A stretch of DNA of 64,000 bases from Pholis gunnellus. Lineage: Eukaryota; Chordata; Actinopteri; Perciformes; Pholidae. Location of the stretch: assembly GCA_910591455.2 (NCBI GenBank), contig OU342808.1:27519898-27583897 (forward strand), given 5' to 3'. Under the pieces are notes generated by a model. That model saw only the letters and a list, made by a program, of their open reading frames with translations, did no database searches and had not been told where the DNA came from. Of this stretch, positions 55,801 through 64,000 are shown piece by piece. Every line of letters begins with the position of its first letter. Positions within the stretch are counted from its first letter, which is position 1. Position numbers and translations under genes: made by a program.

Positions 55801-58800
55801 AAATTCCTGTCTTTTAGCCGATGCATTTTGACTTTCTAACTAGTTGGTGCACCGTCCTGTATCTTCTCTCTGCAGTGAGTTCTCCGGGTTACCAGCCCGG
55901 TTCCTTCATCATGACGTCGGCCGGCCTGCTGCCCAGCAGACACATCATCCACGTCGTGGGCCAGAACGATCCTGCGAACATCAGGGACCTGGTCTACTCG
56001 GTGCTGAAGAGCTGTGAGGAGAACAAGCTCCGCTCGGTCTCCTTCCCTGCTCTGGGAACAGGTCAGAGCAAACAACAACACATTTATACTAATGCTTATT
56101 TATCAGTTATTATATGAATCTGATGAACTTAAAGACTTAAAGTCTGGTTTCTCTCAAACATTTCCTCTTTCTTCTTCTTCTTAATCTGTTGTCATTTCTA
56201 TCATTTCACTGGTTCACTGTGCAGTCCTGTTTGGGTTATTCATCATCTGGCTGTATTAGAACTGACAAGTGAACACCAGCTTCAATGGACACAACTGAGA
56301 CATTTTGACTAAATGTGACTTTTGGAGTTAACAGAATGATCCAACACTTATATCTCTAAGCCTGTTTATGACACACTATACTACGACTTTACAAAACCAG
56401 GAGTCACACAGGAATATTGATTAGTGAAGTGATTTATTAACAACAAAATATTCACAAAGGACTGTTGCTGCTAGAGCTCTGCAGCATGGGGCACACCAGG
56501 TTAGTCTCCAGGCAGGTCTGCATCCCTAGAGAGAGGCAACACAACAACAGCAGAGCAACCAGACTGAGCAACTACGTTGACTGTTTTATGACTCATTGTA
56601 CTATGACGTGTTTTTGATATCATTTGATGACATAGGATTCTATGCCTTTTTATTTTTGACATTTCTTTACGTACTATGACCTTTTTTTCATGAAATCCTT
56701 TCAATTCTATACTATATATGTATATATATATGTATATGTACTCTGCTCTGACTTCTTTATGAGATGTTTTGACTCATTGTACTATGACGTGGTCCGACTA
56801 AACCATCGAGTGTCACACACCATTCCGATCCTCTTGTCCATCATCACCATCATCACCGGTCCTCGTCCGTCCCGTCAGGTCAGGGAGGGGTCAACCCGTC
56901 GGCGGTGGCGGACAGCATGGTGGGAGCCGTGGTGGACTTTGTGAGGAAGAAGCAGCCGAAGTTTGTTCGCAGCGTGAAGATCCTGATCTTCCAGACGGCC
57001 ATGATGAGGGAGTTTCACAAGAGCATGATGAAGAGAGAGGGGGAGGAGGTGGAGGAGAAGAGCACCTTCGCCAAGATCAAAGGTAATCAGTGAAGTCCAA
57101 AGACTCTCGTTGGGATTATTTCATTCTGTTTATTTTTGTTCTCATCACCGTATCAACAAATCTCATGTTCAGACTCAAAGCAGCAATGTGTTGGTCCGTC
57201 TGTCAACAGTGTCTGACTTCCTGTCTTGTGTTCTCCGCTCCAAACGTATTGGTTCCTACTGAAGACGTAAATCTTTAAAAACACAAGTCATTTCCTAAAA
57301 CAGCTGGTTGCTGTAGTTTTTATCAAACAAACAGGAGGAAATGGTGCATTTTTTGGGGACTGTTTTCAGCGGCGGATTAACCCACATTTGTTGTCTGCAG
57401 GACGGAGTAACTGTAGAACTTGTTGACTATAACAACAATACAGAAGCTCATCCTCCTTTTAAAGTGTCTCAGTAAAGCAGAAACTCCAGTTGAAAACCAA
57501 CACACCGTCTTGTTTTACATCGTTTCAGACTCTGTCACGTCGTTCTTCCGGGGACTCGGGGACGAGCGACCCGCTACCGAAGGCCTGGTTCTGGAGAGAG
57601 AGGAGTTTGAACCCACGGTGTTTCAGCTTTGTGCCGACAACGACATGGTAAACCTCCAGCTATTCACTGTTGTCATTCATGTGAGAGAGGTCACAATATG
57701 AAAAATGCTCGTAAACTAAACTCCCCACACTCGTTACCCGCAGGCCGTGAGTCAGGCTAAGAAAAGGATCCAGGATCTGATTGTAGCCGAGCAGGCGGAG
57801 AGAACCATCACAGACAAGTACATCAGGAAGCTGTCGCAGAACGACATGGACCAGCTGAGGGCCCTGCAGAGGAAACTGACGGTCAGCATCCGTCTGAACC
57901 AAGGGCTGGAGGACCAGGAGCCCAACATCCTCCTGGAGGGTCTGACCAGAGACGTCTACACCGCCGAGTCTGCAGTCAGGTCGGCAAATCAATTCATGCA
58001 GGAGGACAAAAAAAATACCAAATGTTAGCAAATTCCTTTAAATATGTGTGGGGGGGGATTTTCTGACCATCAGGGAAATCATCCACAAAGTGGAGAGGTC
58101 GGACAACTTGAAGACCAAAGCCCTGCTGCTGAGCGGGCTGGTGGAGTGGCAGTACCAAGGCCAAAGCGGGGCGATGACGCCCTTCGACATTTACACCAAC
58201 CTGGAACTGGAGGAGGCTCTGGAGAAGAAACAGCCGAGCGTGAAGATCATGATCAACAACGAAAAGTACATCGCTCAAGTCATGTATAGAAAGGCAGCGG
58301 CGGTGAACGGGCGTAAAGAGGTGGAGCTTCTGAGAAAAGAGGGGAAAGGTGAGTAAAGGAGCGCTACAGGAGATACGACCATGTTTCTACATGAACGTGT
58401 TAAACGAGCACGATGAAAACTACATTGGACCTACATGGAATCTGATTGGTTGAGTTTCAAAGTAAACATTCAAATTATCGTCAAACTTTTGTGTTTTTTA
58501 ACGTCATTATAACAGGTAGCACCATGGTTCTATCACATTAGTACAAACAGGTTTGACCTTCGTTTTCAGGTTCAAGTCAAATTTCACAGCTGATTAGAAA
58601 ATAAATAAATAAAGTCAAAAACTTAGAGATCCACTTTAAATTACTTTGAAGTTCACACACAAAGTTAAAGCCCTAAAACAATGATATGACTTCATACATT
58701 TCATATTTTTACTCTTGTTTTTATTCTTATGTTGTAATTTACTTTTTCCATTTTAGCTGAATTAATTTAACTACTTTTGATCTTACTCTTATTGCTTCTC

Positions 58801-61800
58801 TATTTTGACCTCTTCTTATACACTTAATATTTATCACTCACTACTATTGTACGTACCTACTATTGTATGTACTATTATATATACATAGCGTACTATTAAA
58901 TACCTACTAGTATACATACTATTATATATACGTAGCGTACTATTGTACGTACCTAATATTGTACATACCTACTATATAAGGGCGGCCGTGGCACACTGGG
59001 TTAAGAGGGTTGTCCGGTAACGTCCCAACACATGGGACTGAGCAAGACACTGAACCACTAACTGCAGCCCACTGCTCCCTATAAACTAGGGATGGGTTAA
59101 ATGCAGAGGTCAAATTTTGTGTATGTGTATATGTATATGACAATAACAAATCTTAACTTACATACCTACTGTTATACATACAGTACATACTGTTATACAT
59201 ACATACTGTTATACATACATACTATTATGCATACATATTGTTATACATACATACTATTGTACGAACCTACTATTGTACATACATACTGTTATACATACAT
59301 ACTGTTATACATACTATTATACATACATATTATTGTACATACCCACTGTTATACATATATACTGTTATACATACATATTATTGTACATACCCACTGTTAT
59401 ACATACATACTGTTATACATACATACTATTGTACGTACCTACTATTGTACATACCTACTGTTATACATACATACTGTTATACATACATATTATTGTACAT
59501 ACCTACTGTTATACATACATACTGTTATACATACATACTATTGTACGTACCTACTATTGTACATACATACTATTGTACGAACCTACTATTGTACATACCT
59601 ACTGTTATACATACATACTGTTATACATACATATTATTGTACATACCTACTGTTATACATACATACTGTTATACATACATACTATTGTACGTACCTACTA
59701 TTGTACATACATACTATTGTACGAACCTACTATTGTACATACATACTGTTATACATACAGTACATACTGTTATATGTACATACTGTTATACATACAGTAC
59801 ATACTGTTATACATACATACTATTGTACGTACCTACTATTGTACATACATACTATTGTACGAACCTACTATTGTACATACATACTGTTATACATACCTAC
59901 TGTTATACATACATACTATTGTACGTACCTACTATTGTACATACATACTATTGTACGAACCTACTATTGTACATACATACTGTTATACATACCTACTGTT
60001 ATACATACATACTGTTATACATACATACTGTTATACATACATACTATTGTACGTACCTACTATTGTACATACATACTATTGTACGAACCTACTATTGTAC
60101 ATACATACTGTTATACATACCTACTGTTATACATACCTACTGTTATACATACATACTGTTATACATACATACTGTTATACATACATACTATTGTACGTAC
60201 CTACTGTTATTACTGTCTTTGCAGATGACGCCGCCCTGCCGTCACATTGGGACGACATGAAAGGAGACCTCCTCCAGCTGTTTCCTCTGCCTCCAAAATC
60301 CAAAGAATACAAAGAAGTGATGACAGAACTAACAAAGACTGGACTGACTGCCAGCATCATCAGCGTACGTTCAATATCTGATCATCAGAAATATATTTTG
60401 ATCACTTAATTAAGTCTGTATCTTTCATTTAAGTCCCAGCGTCTTCATCCTCTGTGATGTATTATGCCCGTGAAACTGAATATTTGAGCCGTGTACAGGA
60501 ATTTAAATAAAATCCTTCACATTTGATTGGACCTCTAAAAAGTGGGTGGGGCTTATAGTGCCCCGTCGTCAAACAGTTGGAGAAGCTAAAGACGCTCTAA
60601 CTCCCGTTTCAATGGGACTTGAAGTGATTTTAACTCAGAATTATAGTAGTTTTTAACATACAACACACATAGTTTAAATGTATAGACTCTCAGAAACAAT
60701 CAAATCAGTACTGGATATATAACTATACGCACAAACCAAATTATTCTTTCATTCATGTTAATATTTCATATGTGAACTCAACCATTCACTTTAAGAATGT
60801 TCTATTTTAGTTTTTTAAATGTTTCGATTTATTAACTGTATCTTTACTGTTAGATTTCTTATTTATACTTTGTATTTTTACTGATTCCTCTTGATGCACT
60901 TTCCCCCTTTTTGGGGTTTTAATTTTTTTAAGTTTGCACAATTTAAAAAATACATACACATAACAGAGATAAATTATATCACAGTGCAGGAAGAGGCAGA
61001 AAACCAACTGGGTTTATCTGAAGCCTCCACCTGTAGAATATTATAATTTCACAGTATTACAGAGAACACAAAATGAATATACATAAGATATGACTACGTA
61101 ATATTGATGACCAAGTATTTAAACAGTCAGAATCAGAACCGTTTATTCCCAAGTACGTTACACATACAAGGAATGTGAGTTGGTGAATCGTGCATAACAA
61201 TGAACACAGTGCAATAATCAAGATATAATTAAAAAATAGAAACATATTAAAATGTACAATAAAATATGGTAGACAAACAAACTAATAATTTAAAACAAGT
61301 GTATTTAAATATGGAAACAGCAAGGATGTGCAAGATATGATATATATATATATATATATAATAACGCTGCTGTGTGATGAATAAAGGATAATCGTATCTT
61401 AACACGAGCAGCACAGTGAGAATGAAGAACGTGTCGTGACTTGTGTCGGCAGGTTGAACGAGTCCAGAACCCGACGCTGTGGCAGAGCTACCAGCTGATG
61501 AAGACTCAGATGGAGGTGAAGAACAAACACACAAACAACGAGAGGATGCTGTTCCACGGCACCGCGGCCACGTCCATTGACCTCATCAACAAACATGGCT
61601 TCAACCGCAGCTACGCAGGAGCACACGGTACACAGAGAATACTTCAAATACGATTAAATACGTTAACGGTTACATGCTAAATACCAGAGCTGCATAGTGA
61701 GGAAAGTAAACAACAATATATTTAGTAACACAACAAACTGCTCTGCTGTTCCTGTAATGGATATCAAATACTTTCTGTTGTCTGTAAATACTAGTAACTT

Positions 61801-62773
61801 TTATATATATATATATATATATTAGTGCTGGGCAAGTTAACGCATTAATTAATTATTTATTTTATCGCGCATTAACGCAGTTTATTTTAATTATTATTAA
61901 GCGACATTTTTAACACAAGAACAGCAGCGAGCGGTGAACAGCTGTTTGTGTGGCGTCTCTTCCGTCTCTTCCTGTTTCCTTCCCCTACATTCCCCTGGGT
62001 CCTAAGTCCCTCCATGTACAGCTTCTTATCACCCTCTATGTACCAACGTACATTTATAACAAATACCACACATATTACGGTAATCAGCGTTGCATTGTGT
62101 CTGACCAAAACACTTAGGACCCAGGGGAATGTAGGTGAAGGAAACAGGAAGAGACGGAAGAGACGACACACAAACAGCTGTTCACCGCTCGCTGCTGTTC
62201 TTGTGTTAAAAATGTTGCTTAATAATAAATTTTAAAAACTGCGTTAACGCGCGATAAAATAATTGTCAGCGTTAATTAATTAACGCGTTAACTTGCCCAG
62301 CACTAATATATATACATACACACACACAGTATATACAGTACATACATATTCACGTATTTGTATTCATATACTTTAAATCATCCTCAGTCTTCTGTCTTGT
62401 TCAGCTGTGAGATTTAAACAGTGTAGTGAACAGAAGACAGAAGGTGGAGCGTTGTATTAATACACTAGTTCCTCTGTTCTGCTCCACAGGAGCGATGTTT
62501 GGTAACGGCTCGTACTTCGCGGTGGACCCGATGTACTCGGCACAGCGTTACGCACAACTCGACACCAACGGCGACAAGCGCATGTACCTGTCCAGGGTCC
62601 TGGTGGGAGACTTCACCAAAGGAAAATCTGGTCTGATCACGCCGCCCTCCAAGAACACCGCGAGCGCTGCAGACCTGTACGACAGTGTTTCCGACAGCAG
62701 CAGCAATCCAACCATGTTCGTAGTCTTCAACGACATCCAGGCGTACCCCGAATACCTGATCACCTTCACCTGA
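37899..62773 (+). CDS. parp14: PARP14-like mono-ADP-ribosyltransferase with three macrodomains
   Basis: Exons: 37899..38085, 39923..40005, 42769..42796, 43396..43470, 44156..44329, 45436..45561, 45644..45745, 46921..49108, 49421..49615, 50490..50565, 52309..52545, 53331..53552, 53705..53825, 54435..54584, 54774..54836, 55876..56061, 56879..57082, 57529..57647, 57744..57979, 58074..58348, 60225..60364, 61453..61627, 62490..62773. All are GT-AG and in phase, about 1881 residues (the 58074 edge may be off by one base). Order: RRM-like modules (1-258), KH-like region (259-775), macro 1 (778-970; VVNAANED, ISSGVFGFP), RGG/Gly-rich linker (988-1053), macro 2 (1079-1231; lacks NAAN), macro 3 (1280-1520; INSSNQDF), WWE (about 1610-1680; VEWQYQG) and catalytic domain (1683-1881). 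Catalytic residues are His1764 (FHGT), Tyr1796 (GSYFAV) and Leu1877 (YPEYLITF), the H-Y-L triad of mono-ADP-ribosyltransferases. PARP14 acts in interferon and IL-4/STAT6 signalling. The upstream in-frame ATG at 37842 is less likely. Confidence 0.92.
38497..39792. repeat. 24/21-bp minisatellite array, PARP14-like intron 1
   Basis: About 55 units of GTACCTGAACAGGTAGTAAACAGA-like sequence, with shorter 21-bp units where TAGTAAACAGA is replaced by TAAACAGA. The unit palindrome is TACCTG-AA/AG-CAGGTA. It belongs to the family of the array at 15338-15533. All units are multiples of 3, so both strands stay open for over 1.2 kb without being coding. Confidence 0.97.
40131..41289 (+). mobile_element. 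Second, rearranged copy of the hAT element (PARP14-like intron 2)
   Basis: The left end resembles the 24611 element from CGGATCAC onwards but lacks the terminal ten bases. The right end has GTGATCCGTTGCACCCCTA. Internally it shares AGTGTGTTCACGTGAACGGA, GGCGAGCGGAGG and the GTGCTGTAGACACGCCC units, here three units of about 60 bp at 40551-40722. No BED finger frame survives intact. A 58-bp host sequence is duplicated on both sides (40071-40128 and 41298-41355). Confidence 0.8.
41705..41965. repeat. 29-bp tandem repeat, PARP14-like intron 2
   Basis: About nine units of GTCTTTTATTTTGTAGAAAG plus CGTCTTTAT/ACG; the first two units have GTCGAAAG. One unit is shortened near 41790. Confidence 0.95.
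42830..43090. repeat. Interspersed repeat family R2, copy A
   Basis: It shares ATTGGTTCCTACTGA, ACATCTTTAAAAAC and GGGGACTATTTTCAGCGGCG with sequence at 57180-57400. It lies in the PARP14-like intron after the 28-nt exon 3. Class unknown. Confidence 0.7.
44376..44690 (-). repeat. Interspersed repeat family R1, copy C (truncated)
   Basis: Reverse complement of the R1 block. It retains the GACTGAGGAGGAGTGACGTA and CCATAAAGCAGGGGATGCTT regions. It is cut before the end that carries the CTCF-like motif in copies A and B. It lies in a PARP14-like intron. Confidence 0.85.
46921..49108 (+). other. parp14: PARP14-like exon 8: KH-like region and macrodomain 1
   Basis: This unusually large 2188-nt exon is bounded by TTGCTGCAG and TGG|GTAAAT. 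It carries roughly 520 residues of KH-like/linker sequence, an acidic EEEEEDEN stretch, then macrodomain 1. VVNAANEDLQHIGGLA is the ADP-ribose-binding/hydrolase loop and PAISSGVFGFP the phosphate loop. Both are intact, so ADP-ribose binding, and the hydrolase activity reported for PARP14 macro 1, are plausible. Its antisense ORFs are shadows. Confidence 0.88.
49421..49615 (+). other. parp14: PARP14-like exon 9: RGG/glycine-rich linker
   Basis: Flanking phases (2 in, 2 out) force the frame GYQQVRGQSQLPTGRP, then FGERGGRGGGGRRGGGGGG, then GNRGGQNLR. RGG boxes bind RNA and are arginine-methylated in other proteins. The alternative frame reads as an acidic Asp/Glu run but would break the splice phase to exon 10. 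The segment separates macro 1 from macro 2. Confidence 0.75.
49776..50237 (+). repeat. Interspersed repeat family R1, copy B
   Basis: Near-identical over its last 300 bp to 2193-2505. It includes the CTCF-like site at 50202-50213 (- strand CCACCAGGGGGC). It lies in the PARP14-like intron between exons 9 and 10. Confidence 0.88.
51043..52245. repeat. 26/27-bp AT-rich minisatellite, PARP14-like intron 10
   Basis: About 45 units of AAATTAAATATTATTGTATT plus TTTACTT, with 26- and 27-bp forms. It fills 1.2 kb just before the macrodomain 2 exon. Confidence 0.97.
52309..53552 (+). other. parp14: PARP14-like exons 11-12: macrodomain 2
   Basis: Exons 52309..52545 and 53331..53552 encode VIVNTMSEDMNLNQGAVSKA and SLSFPAIGTGNLCFP. 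The substrate loop lacks the NAAN asparagines of macro 1, so a binding role is more likely than hydrolysis. The glycine loop GTGNLCFP is retained. Confidence 0.85.
53931..54425. repeat. 33-bp tandem repeat, PARP14-like intron 13
   Basis: About 15 units of AGACAGAATGGTGAGTTTAA plus TCTGTGACTTTAG. The array makes up most of the 609-bp intron between exons 13 and 14 and ends at the acceptor. The period is a multiple of 3, so a 223-codon ORF crosses it without being coding. Confidence 0.95.
54435..57082 (+). other. parp14: PARP14-like exons 14-17: macrodomain 3
   Basis: Four exons (54435..54584, 54774..54836, 55876..56061, 56879..57082) encode EVSTGDITKEACDAIINSSN, GVSKAILDSAG, RHIIHVVGQNDP and VSFPALGTGQGGVNP. 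This is the third macrodomain of the PARP14 arrangement. The loop is NSSNQDF, not NAAN, typical of the ADP-ribose-binding, non-hydrolytic PARP14 macrodomains. Confidence 0.85.
56705..56740. repeat. TA/TG microsatellite
   Basis: Short ATATATGTATATATATATG-type run within the PARP14-like intron 16. Confidence 0.8.
57180..57400. repeat. Interspersed repeat family R2, copy B
   Basis: Counterpart of 42830-43090, sharing ATTGGTTCCTACTGA and GGGGACTGTTTTCAGCGGCG. It lies in the PARP14-like intron 17. Confidence 0.7.
58845..60210. repeat. 16-bp satellite array, PARP14-like intron 20
   Basis: Units of CATACATACTGTTATA, CGTACCTACTATTGTA and related 16-mers, arranged in higher-order blocks. It is interrupted at 58980-59150 by a SINE. 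The + strand has no stop codon in any frame for about 1 kb, so three overlapping 340-378-codon ORFs appear; all are artefacts. Confidence 0.97.
58980..59150 (+). mobile_element. tRNA-derived SINE inserted in the 16-bp array
   Basis: It begins GGGCGGCCGTGGCACACTGG and shares GAGCAAGACACTGAACCAC, CAGCCCACTGCTCCCTATA and TAGGGATGGG with the SINE at 19890-20043. It keeps a longer 3' tail ending in GACAATAACAA. The box B region is missing, so this copy is degraded. Confidence 0.82.
61342..61362. repeat. (TA)n microsatellite
   Basis: Short ATATATAT run in PARP14-like intron 21. Confidence 0.85.
61823..62305. mobile_element. Foldback MITE-like element with very long inverted repeats
   Basis: The left arm 61823-62007 (from TAGTGCTGGGCAAGTTAACG) is almost the exact reverse complement of 62112-62305, with a loop of about 100 bp between. 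It has no coding capacity; matching + and - ORFs (RLFRLFLFPSPTFPWVLS) arise from the symmetry. It is inserted in a TA tract, so the target duplication cannot be defined. It lies in the last PARP14-like intron. Confidence 0.9.
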
Positions 62774-62915
62774 GCTCACATAATCAGCTTCTGATGAAAT
62801 ATATCCTTTATGATGTGTGTTCTAGCTTAAACAAGTCTACAGTCTACACAAACTGTTTATATATAACAAACACTCACTAAATAAATAGTAAGAAAGCACG
62901 GGAACTGAGTTAAAG

Positions 62916-62921
62916 AATAAA
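62916..62921 (+). terminator. PARP14-like polyadenylation signal
   Basis: AATAAA, about 143 nt after the stop codon. Another AATAAA lies near 63036-63041. Either could be used. Confidence 0.6.
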
Positions 62922-63074
62922 GTTAGCTTAAAAAAAAAAAAAAAAAGAACAAAAGCATGATTAAATATTAACATTACTATATTATAAAAAAAAAAAAAAT
63001 CTATTTTTTGTTTTGGAATGTGATCTGAAATGTTTAATAAAGGAACACCGACTATTTGAGAAAATTATTTTGTC

Positions 63075-63500
63075 AGCGGATTTATTTATTATAGTAGTAA
63101 TTTATTTATTTATATTATAGTAGTAATTTATATTATTATAGTAATGTATTTATATTATAGTAGTAATGTATTTATATTATAGTAGTAATGTATTTATATT
63201 ATAGTAGTAATGTATTTATATTATCGTAGTAATGTATTTATTTATATTATAGTAATGTATTTATTATTATAGTAGTAATGTATTTATATTATAGTAGTAA
63301 TGTATTTATATTATAGTAGTAATGTATTTACATTATCGTAGTAATGTATTTATTTATATTATTATAGTAATGTATTTATTATTATAGTAGTCATTTATTT
63401 ATATTATAGTAATAACGTATTTATTTATATTATAGTAATGTATTTATTTATTATAGTAGTAATGTATTTATTTATATTATTATAGCAGTAATGTATTTAT
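63075..63500. repeat. AT-rich tandem repeat of about 20 bp
   Basis: Units of TATTTATATTATAGTAGTAA with TG, length varying through extra TTTA or missing TAG. Confidence 0.92.
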
Positions 63501-64000
63501 TTACATAGGAACACGTTTAATCCATGTGTGACACACAGATGTTAGATTTCTAAATATAAACTATATTTTTATGAACTAACTCGTGTGACTAACTTTGAGT
63601 GGACGCATTAACTCAGCATTAACCTTCAGCGTCTTCGTAAAGAGAGAAATATCAACAACAGCGATTTCTCTAAACCTTCATGTTTCTGAGGATGAATTTT
63701 AGTGAAACTGACTTTTTACCTGTCGTCACCATGACGATCACATTTTAGTTTGGTGACGACAAAACACCTGCATATGCTTCATTTACTACATAAATACTTT
63801 TAACAAAAAGAATTATGAAAATTATTTCCATTGGGCCGCATTCATAAAGCTTCCTGTACAAAGAGTTTCTCCTCAAAGACCTAAAAACAACAAATGATTC
63901 CCAAAACAATGAAATGTACAAATTAATGTTAGTGGTCGATCTCATATATATATAAATATAAATAAATATAAATATAAATATATATATATAATATATATAT
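63501..64000. other. No gene seen
   Basis: AT-rich 3' flank of the PARP14-like gene, ending in an ATATAAATATAAATATA low-complexity tract at 63940-64000. Confidence 0.6.

Larger units (their letters stand above)
60225..62773 (+). other. parp14: PARP14-like exons 21-23: ADP-ribosyltransferase catalytic domain
   Basis: Exons 60225..60364, 61453..61627 and 62490..62773. RMLFHGTAATSIDLINKHGF holds the donor-site His, MFGNGSYFAVDPMYSAQRY the Tyr, and YPEYLITF has Leu where poly-ADP-ribosylating PARPs carry Glu. It is complete to the TGA at 62771-62773, predicting an active mono-ADP-ribosyltransferase. Confidence 0.92.

Noticed and set aside
59101..60409. Three overlapping ORFs of 340-378 codons rich in Tyr, His, Thr and Leu
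   Set aside because: They are readings of a 16-bp satellite that lacks stop codons in all + frames. The only real coding part at the end is exon 60225-60364.
61887..62235. Matching ORFs on opposite strands (RLFRLFLFPSPTFPWVLS)
   Set aside because: They reflect the palindromic symmetry of the foldback element, not two genes.

Overview
The window is vertebrate nuclear DNA, almost certainly from a teleost and probably a percomorph. The evidence is GT-AG introns, fish-type tRNA-derived SINEs, hAT, Harbinger-like and foldback DNA elements, many micro- and minisatellites, and gene families typical of fish (GIMAP8-like GTPases, a SUEL-type lectin, a PARP14-like gene). It has no bacterial or operon organisation. 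Exon coordinates below come from reading frames and splice sites by eye.

Layout. (1) 0-6.3 kb: repeat-rich sequence leading into a GIMAP8-like GTPase gene on the + strand with a C-terminal membrane anchor. (2) 10.3-14.95 kb: a complete cytoplasmic actin gene on the - strand. It has a CCAAT/CArG/TATA promoter, a 5' UTR exon and eight coding exons whose intron positions match those of vertebrate smooth-muscle actin genes. (3) 15-20.5 kb: no gene seen; minisatellites and a SINE. (4) 20.5-26.1 kb: a second GIMAP8-like gene on the - strand, facing the first across the actin gene. It ends in a CaaX box instead of a membrane helix. A hAT element with a perfect 8-bp target duplication lies in its first intron. 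(5) 26-32.8 kb: mostly non-coding, with a possible small transcription unit and a Harbinger Myb/SANT fragment. (6) 32.9-36.4 kb: a six-exon gene for a secreted protein with one SUEL/galactose-lectin domain; one intron is mostly a 10-bp satellite. (7) 37.8-62.8 kb: a 23-exon PARP14-like mono-ADP-ribosyltransferase gene of about 1881 residues (RRM-like/KH-like modules, three macrodomains, WWE, H-Y-L catalytic domain). An interferon-response-type element lies about 100 bp before its ATG. Its introns hold at least five minisatellite arrays, a second hAT copy, a SINE and a long inverted repeat. (8) 62.8-64 kb: 3' flank and simple repeats.

Three of the four gene types (GIMAP GTPases, SUEL lectin, PARP14) belong to families linked to immunity, so the window looks like an accessory immune neighbourhood around a conserved actin gene. 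The clearest oddities are the mosaic relationship of the two GIMAP genes and their different membrane anchors, the intron map and residue changes of the actin gene, an RGG-rich exon in the PARP14-like gene, and the structured repeats in the PARP14-like introns.
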